From assembly GCA_017416465.1 (NCBI GenBank), contig JAFQCK010000166.1, positions 1 to 64,000 on the forward strand: a stretch of 64,000 nt of DNA, given 5' to 3'. The translations under genes were made by a program, and so were the position numbers. Under the pieces are notes generated by a model that was given only the letters and a program-made list of their open reading frames with translations, was not told the DNA's origin and did not search any database. The DNA is from Lachnospiraceae bacterium (GTDB lineage: Bacteria > Bacillota > Clostridia > Lachnospirales > Lachnospiraceae). This document shows positions 53,170 to 61,733 of this stretch, one piece after another. How positions within the stretch are numbered: position 1 is the stretch's first letter; each line of letters begins with the position of its first letter.

Positions 53170-53323
53170 TTATTACCGTCCCAATTGCTTTCCCCTGAAT
53201 ACAAGCCTCCTATTTATGTTAGGGTTATTGTATATTTAAAAATTCATATTGCTGATTTAGAGCTTGAAAATAAGAAGTAACCTTTCGATTACTCCTTATT
53301 TGAGCCTTTACAAATTTCTTTCC

Positions 53324-53551
53324 TCATATAGTTATTTGCTTTGTGTTACATTGCAATTCCATTTTCCATTCTTGTGGAAGCATCTTTATAATATCATCAA
53401 TAATCCATTCCATATCCTCATTCTCCAATTGTTCCTTTATTTCACATATTTTCTTTTGAATTATATTCTCTGTGATATCATCATTGCCACAAAATAAAAT
53501 ACCATAAGTAGTTTTCACATCTACTACATCTACTAAATTCATCGCATACAT
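53324..53551 (-). CDS. Small acidic hypothetical protein
   Basis: A 75-residue protein without membrane segment or known motif, starting M-Y-A-M-N-L-V-D-V-V-D-V. It has a helical, acidic middle (E-I-K-E-Q-L-E-N-E-D-M-E-W-I-I-D-D-I-I). The strong GGGAGG site 7-8 nt before the ATG at 53551 supports translation. It lies between the recombinase remnant and the restriction locus. Function unknown. Confidence 0.55.
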   Translation of the reverse strand: MYAMNLVDVVDVKTTYGILFCGNDDITENIIQKKICEIKEQLENEDMEWIIDDIIKMLPQEWKMELQCNTKQITI

Positions 53552-53721
53552 ACAAATACCTCCCATTAAATATTCTTCATAAACATCACTATAGTTCCTT
53601 GTATCTCATAATTATTGTTACTATATAGTATCATTTTTATCAATATTACCACCCCAACATAAATCTTAATTTTATTTAAAATAATACATTCGAACATATG
53701 TTTTGTCAATAATTTTTTTGC

Positions 53722-53749
53722 TTACACTGCTAATATTCTTTGATATAAT
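53722..53749 (+). promoter_or_regulatory. Possible promoter of the restriction genes
   Basis: TTACAC (53722-53727) and TATAAT (53744-53749) are separated by 16 bp, 50 nt upstream of the first restriction gene. Confidence 0.55.
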
Positions 53750-53798
53750 TATTTTGTCTATTTTCGACAAATATTTTTGTTTACAAAGGAGAATTCTT

Positions 53799-54608
53799 AT
53801 GGCTTTTGATAATTCAAATATGACTCTTAGTGAAATTGAGAAACTAGAGCATAAATACCTAATGAAATACTGGTATTTCTTAAAATTCGTAGAGGATGAG
53901 ATTGTTAGAGGGATGTTATCAATGGAAGACATTCGAAATGACTGGCAAGGTTTATATGGAAACGAAGATGGAGGAATTTCGCAATTTGATGTAGGTAGCG
54001 AACGAATCGTTTACGCTCTACTTAATGGAAAAATTGCCGGACAACCTAACTCTTGTCCCGTTAGTTCTGATTTATTCTTTGAAGTAGAAGATGCTTATAT
54101 CCATATTGATTTAAAAAGTGTTACCACTAGCGAAGGTACAACTAGACAAGACAATATTGGTGATTTTAACACTTGTATTTTTGTTGGAGAAAATCAAAAC
54201 TCCTATGCTGGAACAATAATTAAAAACGGAGGACGCCCTACTGAATATCACGAAGAATATTCTCCAAATTTGCCTACCTACTATAGTAAATCCAACGGAG
54301 ACAAAAAAATAACATTAACATATTTCGTATGTCTGCTTAACAGTTCCGTCACCCAAAGATGTGAACTTATATCTATTATGAGTTTGCCTAATGGACGCTT
54401 ACAGGAACACTATGGTTCAAGACCTCTGAAAGCCGGCAAAAATCCCGGTAAAGCAAGATATAATTTCAGTGAAGTTCCTACTTTCGAACTACTTGAAGGA
54501 AATAAAAAACGTGTGCGTATAATACACAAAAACCCCAATATGTCAGATTATGTAAAAGGTAAATTGAATTTCTACTTAGAAAACTTTGACCCACAAATTG
54601 ACGAATGA
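53799..54608 (+). CDS. Probable type II restriction endonuclease subunit A
   Basis: A 269-residue protein. The segment C-P-V-S-S-D-L-F-F-E-V-E-D-A-x4-I-D-L-K-S has the D/E...D-x-K arrangement of PD-(D/E)XK nucleases. A similar segment occurs in the next gene, and the two share a later E-L-x-x-I-S-x-P-x-G-x-L block, so they are paralogues. The ATG at 53799 has AAGGAG 7 nt upstream; the hydrophobic stretch upstream in frame is not part of it. It stops 38 nt before the second gene starts. Linkage to a cytosine methyltransferase supports the restriction role. The recognition sequence is unknown. Confidence 0.75.
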   Translation: MAFDNSNMTLSEIEKLEHKYLMKYWYFLKFVEDEIVRGMLSMEDIRNDWQGLYGNEDGGISQFDVGSERIVYALLNGKIAGQPNSCPVSSDLFFEVEDAYIHIDLKSVTTSEGTTRQDNIGDFNTCIFVGENQNSYAGTIIKNGGRPTEYHEEYSPNLPTYYSKSNGDKKITLTYFVCLLNSSVTQRCELISIMSLPNGRLQEHYGSRPLKAGKNPGKARYNFSEVPTFELLEGNKKRVRIIHKNPNMSDYVKGKLNFYLENFDPQIDE

Positions 54609-54646
54609 TTATTAAACAAAAACAAACATTCTATACGAGGTGGAAT

Positions 54647-55336
54647 ATGTTAGCAAATACAGATATACAATATTTAGAGAAAAAATACTTTGAAATTTTG
54701 AGTGATTTGTTTAGCAGAAATTTAGGAGAAATAATTACTCAAATTTACAGTCAAGAATCGATTATCACACCTAGTGCAACAGCAAAATCTAATACAATAG
54801 AACATTCCGTTGAAAATATTGTAGAAGGAATTATTTTTTCCCAGCTAGGTTGGAAAGTATGTTCATTACCCGTTTCTTCAGATTCATGTTTTGAAGTTGG
54901 GGATGCCATAGTTAATATAGACGCAAAATCTATTAAAGATACTGATGGTGATGCTACTGGAAACAAAGTAAATTTACAAAGAACACAAACATCCTATTCA
55001 CATGGAAGAACTATTTCATTCACTGGGACAGGCCATACAAGGACTTGGGAACCAAAATTAAAAACATATGAAAAACATAAAATTTTTGGCGAAATTCCCA
55101 ACCTAACATATATTTTTAAAGCTATTTACTCAAATACAAATCTAGTAGAGGAATTATATCTCATTTCGATTCCACATGGACAATTGTACAATATTTTTAA
55201 GGATGATATTCTTCAAAAAGGAAGAGATCGTTATAATGGCGCCCCCACCTTAGGAAATATACGATTTCTGACAGATGAAATAATCAAAAAAAGAGGACAA
55301 GGATGGAGAGTAAAATTGCTCTTTAAAAGGAAGTAA
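54647..55336 (+). CDS. Probable type II restriction endonuclease subunit B
   Basis: A 229-residue paralogue of subunit A. It carries L-P-V-S-S-D-S-C-F-E-V-G-D-A-x4-I-D-A-K-S with the same nuclease-like D-x-K signature, and the later L-Y-L-I-S-I-P-H-G-Q-L block. Each subunit keeps its own putative active-site residues, so a heterodimer with one active site per strand is possible, or sequential duplication of one enzyme. The ATG at 54647 has GAGGTGG upstream. It ends at a bidirectional hairpin convergent with the EVE-domain gene. Confidence 0.75.
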   Translation: MLANTDIQYLEKKYFEILSDLFSRNLGEIITQIYSQESIITPSATAKSNTIEHSVENIVEGIIFSQLGWKVCSLPVSSDSCFEVGDAIVNIDAKSIKDTDGDATGNKVNLQRTQTSYSHGRTISFTGTGHTRTWEPKLKTYEKHKIFGEIPNLTYIFKAIYSNTNLVEELYLISIPHGQLYNIFKDDILQKGRDRYNGAPTLGNIRFLTDEIIKKRGQGWRVKLLFKRK

Positions 55337-55390
55337 CGAACACTTAAACTCAAAGATGTACTCATGTTACTCCCTCAACTTATGATAAAT

Positions 55391-55418
55391 AAACAGAGGT
55401 GTTTTATGCCCTCTGTTC
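55391..55418. terminator. Bidirectional hairpin between restriction and EVE genes
   Basis: AACAGAGG (55392-55399) and CCTCTGTT (55410-55417) form an 8-bp stem. It overlaps the stop codon of the EVE-domain gene. Confidence 0.7.
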
Positions 55419-55838
55419 TCTTATTCTTTGATATATTACATTATAATCATGTTCACTTAGGCATCTGAAACTTCCTTGTACCTGACTTTCCCACTTCACT
55501 TTGTTCTTGATAAACTCCAAGCCATCCCATATATCCTTTATATAGACACCTTCTGCAAAATCATCTATATATGTAATTGGCTTCGTATGAATTCTATGTG
55601 GCCATAATTCATAAAGGTCATCCCAAATAGGTTTTTCTGAGTAAAAATATTCGCCTACAACTTCAACCGCCGCCATAAACTTCGATTGCTTTGTCACACA
55701 ATATATTATCTTGTCACTAATTTCCATCTGCTGTAATGATTTTTTATTTCGTTCAGGAAATCCAGCACATGAAAACTGATTATCACTGTCCCATTCATAA
55801 TCAATTTCGTTGGTGAAATTCATATAATAATTTGGCAT
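55404..55838 (-). CDS. EVE/PUA-like domain protein
   Basis: A 144-residue protein with the EVE-type core: Y-Y-M-N at the start, I-S-D-K-I-I-Y-C-V-T-K-Q-S-K-F-M-A-A-V-E-V (about 42-62), and the W-P-H-R-I segment (about 80-84). EVE domains bind modified bases in nucleic acids and are common next to modification-dependent or R-M genes. It starts 23 nt after the methyltransferase stop and has GGAGG 8 nt upstream of its ATG, so the two are co-transcribed. A role as reader of the methyltransferase product is inferred. Confidence 0.75.
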   Translation of the reverse strand: MPNYYMNFTNEIDYEWDSDNQFSCAGFPERNKKSLQQMEISDKIIYCVTKQSKFMAAVEVVGEYFYSEKPIWDDLYELWPHRIHTKPITYIDDFAEGVYIKDIWDGLEFIKNKVKWESQVQGSFRCLSEHDYNVIYQRIREQRA

Positions 55839-55861
55839 ACTTCATTCCTCCAAATACTACA

Positions 55862-57433
55862 TCACTCATTATTTTGCAGTTCGTTGTGTTGTATGATTGC
55901 TTCACTTATACCTGTTGCAATTTTAGTTGCCAACTTAACTGGAACAGCATTACCAATCTGTGTATACATCTTATTTAAGCTACCTGTAAACTCATATTCC
56001 ACAGGAAATGTTTGAAGTATCGCACATTCTCTCGCACTCAATCTACGTTTTTTATTAACATGGATTTCTGGACTTGTTGCAGTAATTGTATCGCTTGGTC
56101 TATCCCAGTTTGTAATTCTCAAAGATTGTTCAAATTTAATTTCTTTTTCAACCAATGTTGTTACTACTTCATCATATTTGTCATCAAATCCCATAATCTT
56201 TTTTAATTCCCACCAATCTTCTGGTTTAGGGATACTTCCTGAATTATTATCTTTTCTGAACCAATGACCTGCCGTATGAGAATAACCAAAGTGTTCATCT
56301 ACACGTTTTGTAGTCCATCCTGATTTATCTCTCCAATATCTCAGATAATCACATATATCATGCTGATTAACTTCATATTTGCGTCCCCAAAATGTATCTG
56401 CTACATTTTCAGATGCAATATGATTTTTTACTGTAAACTCATCACATTCCTTGTCAATTCCAAGAATTGAATAAAAACTGTCTACATCCACTATATTAGT
56501 TTTCTTTATATGCTCTTCTAATTCTCTACGTGTTATAGTAATTCCATTTTTGGTTAATTTTTTATTTGACAAGAATCCTATTGCTTGTTCTGTAGTTATT
56601 GCTGGTAACAATCCTTCTGGACTTTCAGAAACACCTTCCACATAATGCGTTGGCACCGGATATAGATTTTCTACTCCTATTCTGTTGCCTATAATAACAA
56701 CTCTTTCTCTTGCCTGCGGAACACCGTATTCAGCCGCATTTAATATACGAGCGTCAACTTTATAACCAATTACTTTCCCCTCATTATCTTTTAGGTTTTC
56801 AAAGTCCTTTTTAATCATATCAAATACTTTTCCACCTTCGATAGACAAAAGTCCTTTTACATTTTCCGCCACAAAGAATTTAGGCTTTTTATCAGAAATC
56901 ACTCTAAGCATTTCTTTATATAAGAAATTTCGCTTATCTTCCATGGAACGTCTTGTATTAGCTACAGAAAATCCCTGGCAGGGGAAACCTCCTATTATAA
57001 CATCCGGATTATCTGGAATATCATCACTTGAAATTTTCGTAATGTCACCATGTAAAATATGCTTCCCTACATTTTTTCTATAAGAATTTACTGCTTCCTC
57101 AAAAAAATCATTTGCCCAAATAATCTCAAATCCCGCATTAATAAAACCAATATCCATTCCACCAGCTCCTGAGAACATCGAAACAACCTTAAGTTTATTA
57201 GGGTCATTTTGAACAACAAACTCTTCATTTTCATCCTTTACAAGTTCAACAATATCACTGATATCACATTGTAAGGTATCACAAATTTTTACAAGAACAT
57301 CTGAACTAACCATTTCCTGCTTGCCAATTTTTGCAAGAGTACTGCTGCTAATTTTTGCCTGTTGACGCAAATCTGTCTTTGTCATCTTCCTATCTATCAA
57401 AATTTTCAATAGCTTATCATAACAAGCTTTCAT
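55862..57433 (-). CDS. DNA (cytosine-5) methyltransferase with N-terminal HTH
   Basis: A 523-residue modification enzyme. An N-terminal Cro/C1-type HTH (about 10-65) is followed by the m5C catalytic motifs: I (F-S-G-A-G-G-M-D), IV with the catalytic cysteine (G-G-F-P-C-Q-G-F-S), VI (A-E-N-V-K-G-L), VIII (Q-A-R-E-R-V-V-I-I-G) and X (I-G-N-A-V-P). A long region between VIII and IX, with G-Y-S-H-T-A-G-H-W-F-R, contains the target recognition part. The HTH allows autorepression, and a palindrome overlaps its promoter. It protects host DNA from the two nuclease-like proteins convergent with it. Confidence 0.93.
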   Translation of the reverse strand: MKACYDKLLKILIDRKMTKTDLRQQAKISSSTLAKIGKQEMVSSDVLVKICDTLQCDISDIVELVKDENEEFVVQNDPNKLKVVSMFSGAGGMDIGFINAGFEIIWANDFFEEAVNSYRKNVGKHILHGDITKISSDDIPDNPDVIIGGFPCQGFSVANTRRSMEDKRNFLYKEMLRVISDKKPKFFVAENVKGLLSIEGGKVFDMIKKDFENLKDNEGKVIGYKVDARILNAAEYGVPQARERVVIIGNRIGVENLYPVPTHYVEGVSESPEGLLPAITTEQAIGFLSNKKLTKNGITITRRELEEHIKKTNIVDVDSFYSILGIDKECDEFTVKNHIASENVADTFWGRKYEVNQHDICDYLRYWRDKSGWTTKRVDEHFGYSHTAGHWFRKDNNSGSIPKPEDWWELKKIMGFDDKYDEVVTTLVEKEIKFEQSLRITNWDRPSDTITATSPEIHVNKKRRLSARECAILQTFPVEYEFTGSLNKMYTQIGNAVPVKLATKIATGISEAIIQHNELQNNE

Positions 57434-57450
57434 ACGTTACTACTCCTTTA

Positions 57451-57495
57451 TAATTAAGATAACTTAATTATAGCACCTTAGTTCAAGTGCGTCAA
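57451..57495 (-). promoter_or_regulatory. Promoter and probable operator of the methyltransferase gene
   Basis: On the minus strand TTGACG (57490-57495) and TATAAT (57467-57472) are separated by 17 bp. Immediately downstream, and overlapping the -10 box, the palindrome TAATTAAG-TTAT-CTTAATTA (57451-57470) forms a likely operator for the methyltransferase's own HTH. A space of about 10 bp follows to the AAAGGAG site. Confidence 0.82.
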
Positions 57496-57673
57496 ACAAA
57501 ATGTTCGCTGCATCAAATATTTTCTCTGTTGCTTTGGAACTAAAAAATCACAACCACTACAATCTAACCACTACAGTCTAAGCGTTTTTATTTAGACCTA
57601 CCAGAACAAGACTCATTATTATTTTTCAAAAAATTCGATATAAAATACTCTATACCGAATCCTTTTTCTCTCA

Positions 57674-59323
57674 CTACTCCCCACTCTTCCTTATCCTATC
57701 CCTAACCTCAAGTACCATCCCCGGCGATACCGACAACTCATCCACTCCCATCTTTACAAACTCCTCCGTAAGTTCCAAATCTGCTGCCAATTCCCCACAT
57801 ATTCCAACAAAGCATCCTTCCTTATGCCCATTCTCCACAACCATTTTAATCATTCTTAAAATCGCCTCATGATGTGGATTGTAAAACTCATCAAGCTTAG
57901 GATTTTGTCTGTCAATCGCCAATGTATACTGTGTCAAATCATTTGTTCCAATACTAAAGAAATCTACTTCTTTAGCAAGCAAATCACTTATCATAACCGC
58001 AGCAGGTGTCTCAATCATAATTCCAATTTCAACATCGCCATACGAAATAGACGCATTATCTAATTCTTCCTTCACTTCATCAATAATTTCTTTAATACGT
58101 TTCACTTCTGACACTGATGTAATCATAGGAAACATTACTGAAATCTTTCCAAATGCACTCGCCATGTAAATTGCCCTTAACTGTGTTTTAAAGATTTCAA
58201 CTCTATCTAAACATATTCTTATTGCTCTATATCCAAGTGCCGGATTTTCTTCAGGTTCTATATTAAAATAATCCGCCTTCTTATCTGCACCAATATCAAG
58301 TGTTCTTATTATCACACGTTTTCCAGCCATATTTTCTGCAACTGTTTTGTATGCATTAAATTGCTCATCTACAGTTGGATAATCATTGCTTTCCAAATAT
58401 AAGAATTCACTTCTAAAAAGTCCAATCCCTTCTGCATCATTAGACATTGCACTCATCACATCCGCTACACTTCCGATATTGGCATAAAGCATTATTTCTT
58501 TTCCATCCAAAGTAACTGTTGGTTTTCCTTTTAATTCCAAAAGTAACCTCTTCTTTTCTCTAGCTTTAGCCTGCATATTTTTATACTTTTTAATTGTCTT
58601 TTCATCAGGCTCGATAATTAATATTCCTTCGTATCCATCTACTATCGCCGGCATTCCTTCAATATCATCACTAAAATCAGTTCCAATAAGAGCCGGAATA
58701 TTCATCGTCCTTGCTAAAATTGCAGTATGAGAATTAGCTGAACCTTTTCTTGTGACAAATGAAAGTACCTTTTTTTTATCAAGTTGAACTGTTTGACTAG
58801 GTGCTAAATCATCAGCCACAATAATTACAGCATCACTATTATCAACTATATTTTCTTCAAATTTTTCAAACTTCTTATCAACATTTTCGTTTATCCCCAA
58901 CAAAATATTAATTACTCTGTTTGAGATATCTTTGACATCTGCTGCCCTTTCTCTCATATATTCATCTTCCATTTCACTAAACATTCGTGAAAAATTATCA
59001 CTTGTACATGCAACGGCATATTCTACATTAATTTTCTGCGATGAAATAATATGAAAAACAGACTCAATGTAATCTAAATCCTCTAACATCATCTGATGAA
59101 CTTCAAAAATTGCGGCATTATCTTTTCCAACATTAACAACTGCCTTATCATACAAATCTTTAAGCTGTAATTTAGCTTTATTTTTCGCATCTTCAAAACG
59201 GTTGATTTCACTATCTACATCCTTGATGTGATATCTCTTAACTGTACTATCAATATTACCATATACTTTAATTTTACCGATAGCAATTCCGCCAAATACA
59301 CTTTTCCCTTGAAATTTCTCCAT
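57674..59323 (-). CDS. ptsI: PTS enzyme I
   Basis: A 549-residue phosphoenolpyruvate-protein phosphotransferase. The active-site histidine lies in G-S-A-N-S-H-T-A-I-L-A-R, the domain arrangement (HPr-binding/phosphohistidine N-domain, PEP-binding C-domain) is complete, and the L-F-R-S-E-F-L-Y and S-I-G-T-N-D-L-T-Q-Y motifs of the PEP-binding domain are present. It passes phosphate from PEP to HPr. It is the last gene of the fru operon. Placing HPr and enzyme I inside a fructose operon is unusual and suggests a dedicated or the sole general PTS set. Length is slightly below the typical 570-575. Confidence 0.95.
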   Translation of the reverse strand: MEKFQGKSVFGGIAIGKIKVYGNIDSTVKRYHIKDVDSEINRFEDAKNKAKLQLKDLYDKAVVNVGKDNAAIFEVHQMMLEDLDYIESVFHIISSQKINVEYAVACTSDNFSRMFSEMEDEYMRERAADVKDISNRVINILLGINENVDKKFEKFEENIVDNSDAVIIVADDLAPSQTVQLDKKKVLSFVTRKGSANSHTAILARTMNIPALIGTDFSDDIEGMPAIVDGYEGILIIEPDEKTIKKYKNMQAKAREKKRLLLELKGKPTVTLDGKEIMLYANIGSVADVMSAMSNDAEGIGLFRSEFLYLESNDYPTVDEQFNAYKTVAENMAGKRVIIRTLDIGADKKADYFNIEPEENPALGYRAIRICLDRVEIFKTQLRAIYMASAFGKISVMFPMITSVSEVKRIKEIIDEVKEELDNASISYGDVEIGIMIETPAAVMISDLLAKEVDFFSIGTNDLTQYTLAIDRQNPKLDEFYNPHHEAILRMIKMVVENGHKEGCFVGICGELAADLELTEEFVKMGVDELSVSPGMVLEVRDRIRKSGE

Positions 59324-59417
59324 ACTCTACCTCATTTATATGCAACTTTTCAGAAAACATCCGTTATCACATAAATGAGAAACAACTATTTTCTAAAATC
59401 TGCATATCTCCAAACGG

Positions 59418-59675
59418 TTACAAATTTTTCTTCAAAAACTCCTCTATCTGTTCAGCTGCTTTTTCCTCATCTTCACCCTGAACAGTGACATAAATCTCGT
59501 CATTCATCTTGGCACCTAATGACATAATACCAAATATCCTTTTTGCATCAGCTGATTTCCCCTTAGTTTCAATCGTTATATCTGATAAAAATGATTTACA
59601 TAATTTTACCAATTCTCCTGCTGGTCTTGCATGAATCCCTTCTGAATCCTTTATGACATAACTAAATTTCTTCAT
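59418..59675 (-). CDS. HPr-like phosphocarrier lacking Ser46
   Basis: An 85-residue HPr. His15 in G-I-H-A-R-P-A-G receives phosphate from enzyme I and passes it to FruA. The position of the regulatory Ser46 (normally K-S-I-M-G) is Arg46 in A-K-R-I-F-G-I-M-S-L-G. It therefore cannot be phosphorylated by HPr kinase at that position and could not serve as CcpA co-repressor. The ATG at 59675 has GGAGGAG 5 nt upstream. It lies between fruA and ptsI; the 94-nt gap after it shows no clear terminator. Confidence 0.93.
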   Translation of the reverse strand: MKKFSYVIKDSEGIHARPAGELVKLCKSFLSDITIETKGKSADAKRIFGIMSLGAKMNDEIYVTVQGEDEEKAAEQIEEFLKKNL

Positions 59676-59730
59676 ATTCTCCTCCATTTCTGCGCAATTT
59701 ATTTGCAAAGAACAATTTTTTTGCACCTTT

Positions 59731-61638
59731 TTAATCCACCACATTTTTCTTAAACACCCCAAGTAACACTGCACCAACAACAGTTCCCACAACCAAAGCT
59801 ACCAAATAATACAACCAATTTCCCATTACAGGCACAACAAATATCCCTCCATGAGGTGCCATCAAAGTACAATTAAACAACATTGACAATGCTCCTGCGA
59901 TTGCTGAACCTATTGTACAAGCCGGTATTACTCTTAACGGGTCCGCTGCCGCAAATGGAATTGCTCCCTCTGTAATAAACCCAAGTCCCATCACAAAATT
60001 TACAGGTCCTGCTTTTATTTCCTCCACTGTAAATTTGTTTCTAAATAAAAGTGTTGCAAGAGCAATCGCACAAGGCGGAACCATTCCTCCAATCATAACT
60101 GCTGCCATAATATCGTAATTTCCTGCTGCGATAGATGCTGTTCCAAATACATAAGCAGCTTTATTAACAGGACCGCCAAAGTCGATAGACATCATTCCAC
60201 CAACTACAATTCCAAGAAATATTTTACTGGTTCCAGACATTGAACTTAATGCATTATTTAGTGATGTGTTTAATGCTCCAACAGGTGGCTCAATAAAAAA
60301 TCTCATAGCCAGTCCTATTAGTAAAATACCAAATACCGGATACAAAAGAACCGGTTTCATTCCCTCAAGACTATCAGGCAATATTGAAAAAACTTTCCTT
60401 AAAAATATAATAATCAACCCTGCTAAAAAACCTGCTACAAGTGCACCTAAAAAACCTGATTTTCCTACCGAAGCAATATAACCACCAACTATACCCAGTG
60501 CAAGCCCCGGTCTGTCAGCAATACTCAACGCAATAAATCCGGCTAAAATCGGTAGCATAAAACTAAATGCATAGCCACCAATTTCTTTAAAAGTTGCAGC
60601 CCATTTTGTAATCGTACCGAAGTTTCCTCTTTCAGCTTCCGAAAGTGCATCCAAATCAACAAATATTCCATCAATTAAAAAAGCAAGTGCAATAAGAATT
60701 CCTCCACCCACTACAAATGGAAGCATATGAGAAACTCCATTCATAAGATGGGTATAAATCTGATGACCTAGTGAATGTTTTTCACCCTTTGATATATTTT
60801 TTGATATATTTTTTGATATATTCTTTGATGATAATTCTTTATTGCCTAACTCAAAAATAGGAACTTCTCCATCTATTGCTCTATCAATTAATTCTTCAGC
60901 CTTACTTATTCCATCCGAAACCTGACAATTGATTACTTTTTTTCCTGAAAATCTGTCCATAGGCACTTTAGTATCAGCCGCTACAATTATGCAATCTGCA
61001 TCATTAATTTCTTCCTCTGTTAAAACATTTTTAGCCCCGCCTGAACCTCTGGTCTCAACCTTAATTTGGATATTCTTCTTCTTTGCCGCTTTTTGAAGTG
61101 CCTCTGCTGCCATATAGGTATGAGCTATCCCTGTGGGACAACCTGTAACTGCAAGGATTCTTGTAAAATGTTTTTCATCTCTCATTCTTTCTGCTTCATC
61201 AATAATACTTAAAAACTCTTCTTTGCTCTTTGCATTCTTCAATTTCATAGTAAAATTTTCATCCATAAGAAGAACTGATAGTCTGCTAAGCACATCAAGA
61301 TGAACATTATCCTTGCTATCCGGTGCTGCAATTAAAAATACAAGCCTTACAGGTTCTCCATCAAGAGAATCAAAATCAACTCCCTCTTTAATAACCATTG
61401 CAGCAAGTCCCGGAGATTTTACCGCTCTACTTTTTGCATGTGGTATTGCAATCCCTTCACCAATACCTGTTGTTCCTTCTTTTTCTCTTATATAAATACC
61501 ATTCCTATATGCTACTTTATCTTCAATATTTCCGCCTTTACACATAAGATCAACCATCATATCAAGCGTTTCCGTCTTAGTTTTTGGTTTTCCATCAAGG
61601 TTAATACTATCAATATTTAAAAGATTAGTTATCCTCAT
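59731..61638 (-). CDS. fruA: PTS fructose transporter subunit IIABC
   Basis: A 635-residue fusion. The IIA domain (about 1-145) has G-I-A-I-P-H-A-K with its phosphohistidine; the IIB domain (about 160-260) has V-T-G-C-P-T-G-I-A-H-T with the phosphocysteine; the IIC part (about 295-635) has eight to ten membrane helices. It imports fructose as fructose 1-phosphate. The IIB-IIC linker contains a threefold I-S-K-N repeat encoded by a 12-bp tandem repeat. It follows fruK after 95 nt and precedes HPr by 55 nt, all on one strand. Confidence 0.95.
   Translation of the reverse strand: MRITNLLNIDSINLDGKPKTKTETLDMMVDLMCKGGNIEDKVAYRNGIYIREKEGTTGIGEGIAIPHAKSRAVKSPGLAAMVIKEGVDFDSLDGEPVRLVFLIAAPDSKDNVHLDVLSRLSVLLMDENFTMKLKNAKSKEEFLSIIDEAERMRDEKHFTRILAVTGCPTGIAHTYMAAEALQKAAKKKNIQIKVETRGSGGAKNVLTEEEINDADCIIVAADTKVPMDRFSGKKVINCQVSDGISKAEELIDRAIDGEVPIFELGNKELSSKNISKNISKNISKGEKHSLGHQIYTHLMNGVSHMLPFVVGGGILIALAFLIDGIFVDLDALSEAERGNFGTITKWAATFKEIGGYAFSFMLPILAGFIALSIADRPGLALGIVGGYIASVGKSGFLGALVAGFLAGLIIIFLRKVFSILPDSLEGMKPVLLYPVFGILLIGLAMRFFIEPPVGALNTSLNNALSSMSGTSKIFLGIVVGGMMSIDFGGPVNKAAYVFGTASIAAGNYDIMAAVMIGGMVPPCAIALATLLFRNKFTVEEIKAGPVNFVMGLGFITEGAIPFAAADPLRVIPACTIGSAIAGALSMLFNCTLMAPHGGIFVVPVMGNWLYYLVALVVGTVVGAVLLGVFKKNVVD
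60791..60826. repeat. Three 12-bp tandem repeats in fruA
   Basis: The unit GATATATTTTTT occurs twice and once as GATATATTCTTT. It encodes I-S-K-N three times in the linker between IIB and IIC. The period preserves the frame. Confidence 0.85.
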
Positions 61639-61733
61639 TTATACTCTCCCATTTTTCCAGAAATATTTTCTTATTTTAGGGTATAAAAATCCCCTTATTA
61701 GTTAATTTATACTCTTAGCCAATTTACAAACTC

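Noticed and set aside
52987-53280. Plus-strand open frame of 97 codons
   Set aside because: It runs through the AACTTCGGTCA and ATGACATTT repeats, has no ribosome-binding site and no recognisable protein pattern.
53672-53932. Minus-strand frame of 86 codons at the start of the restriction gene
   Set aside because: It overlaps the promoter and first codons of the restriction gene on the other strand and has no family features.
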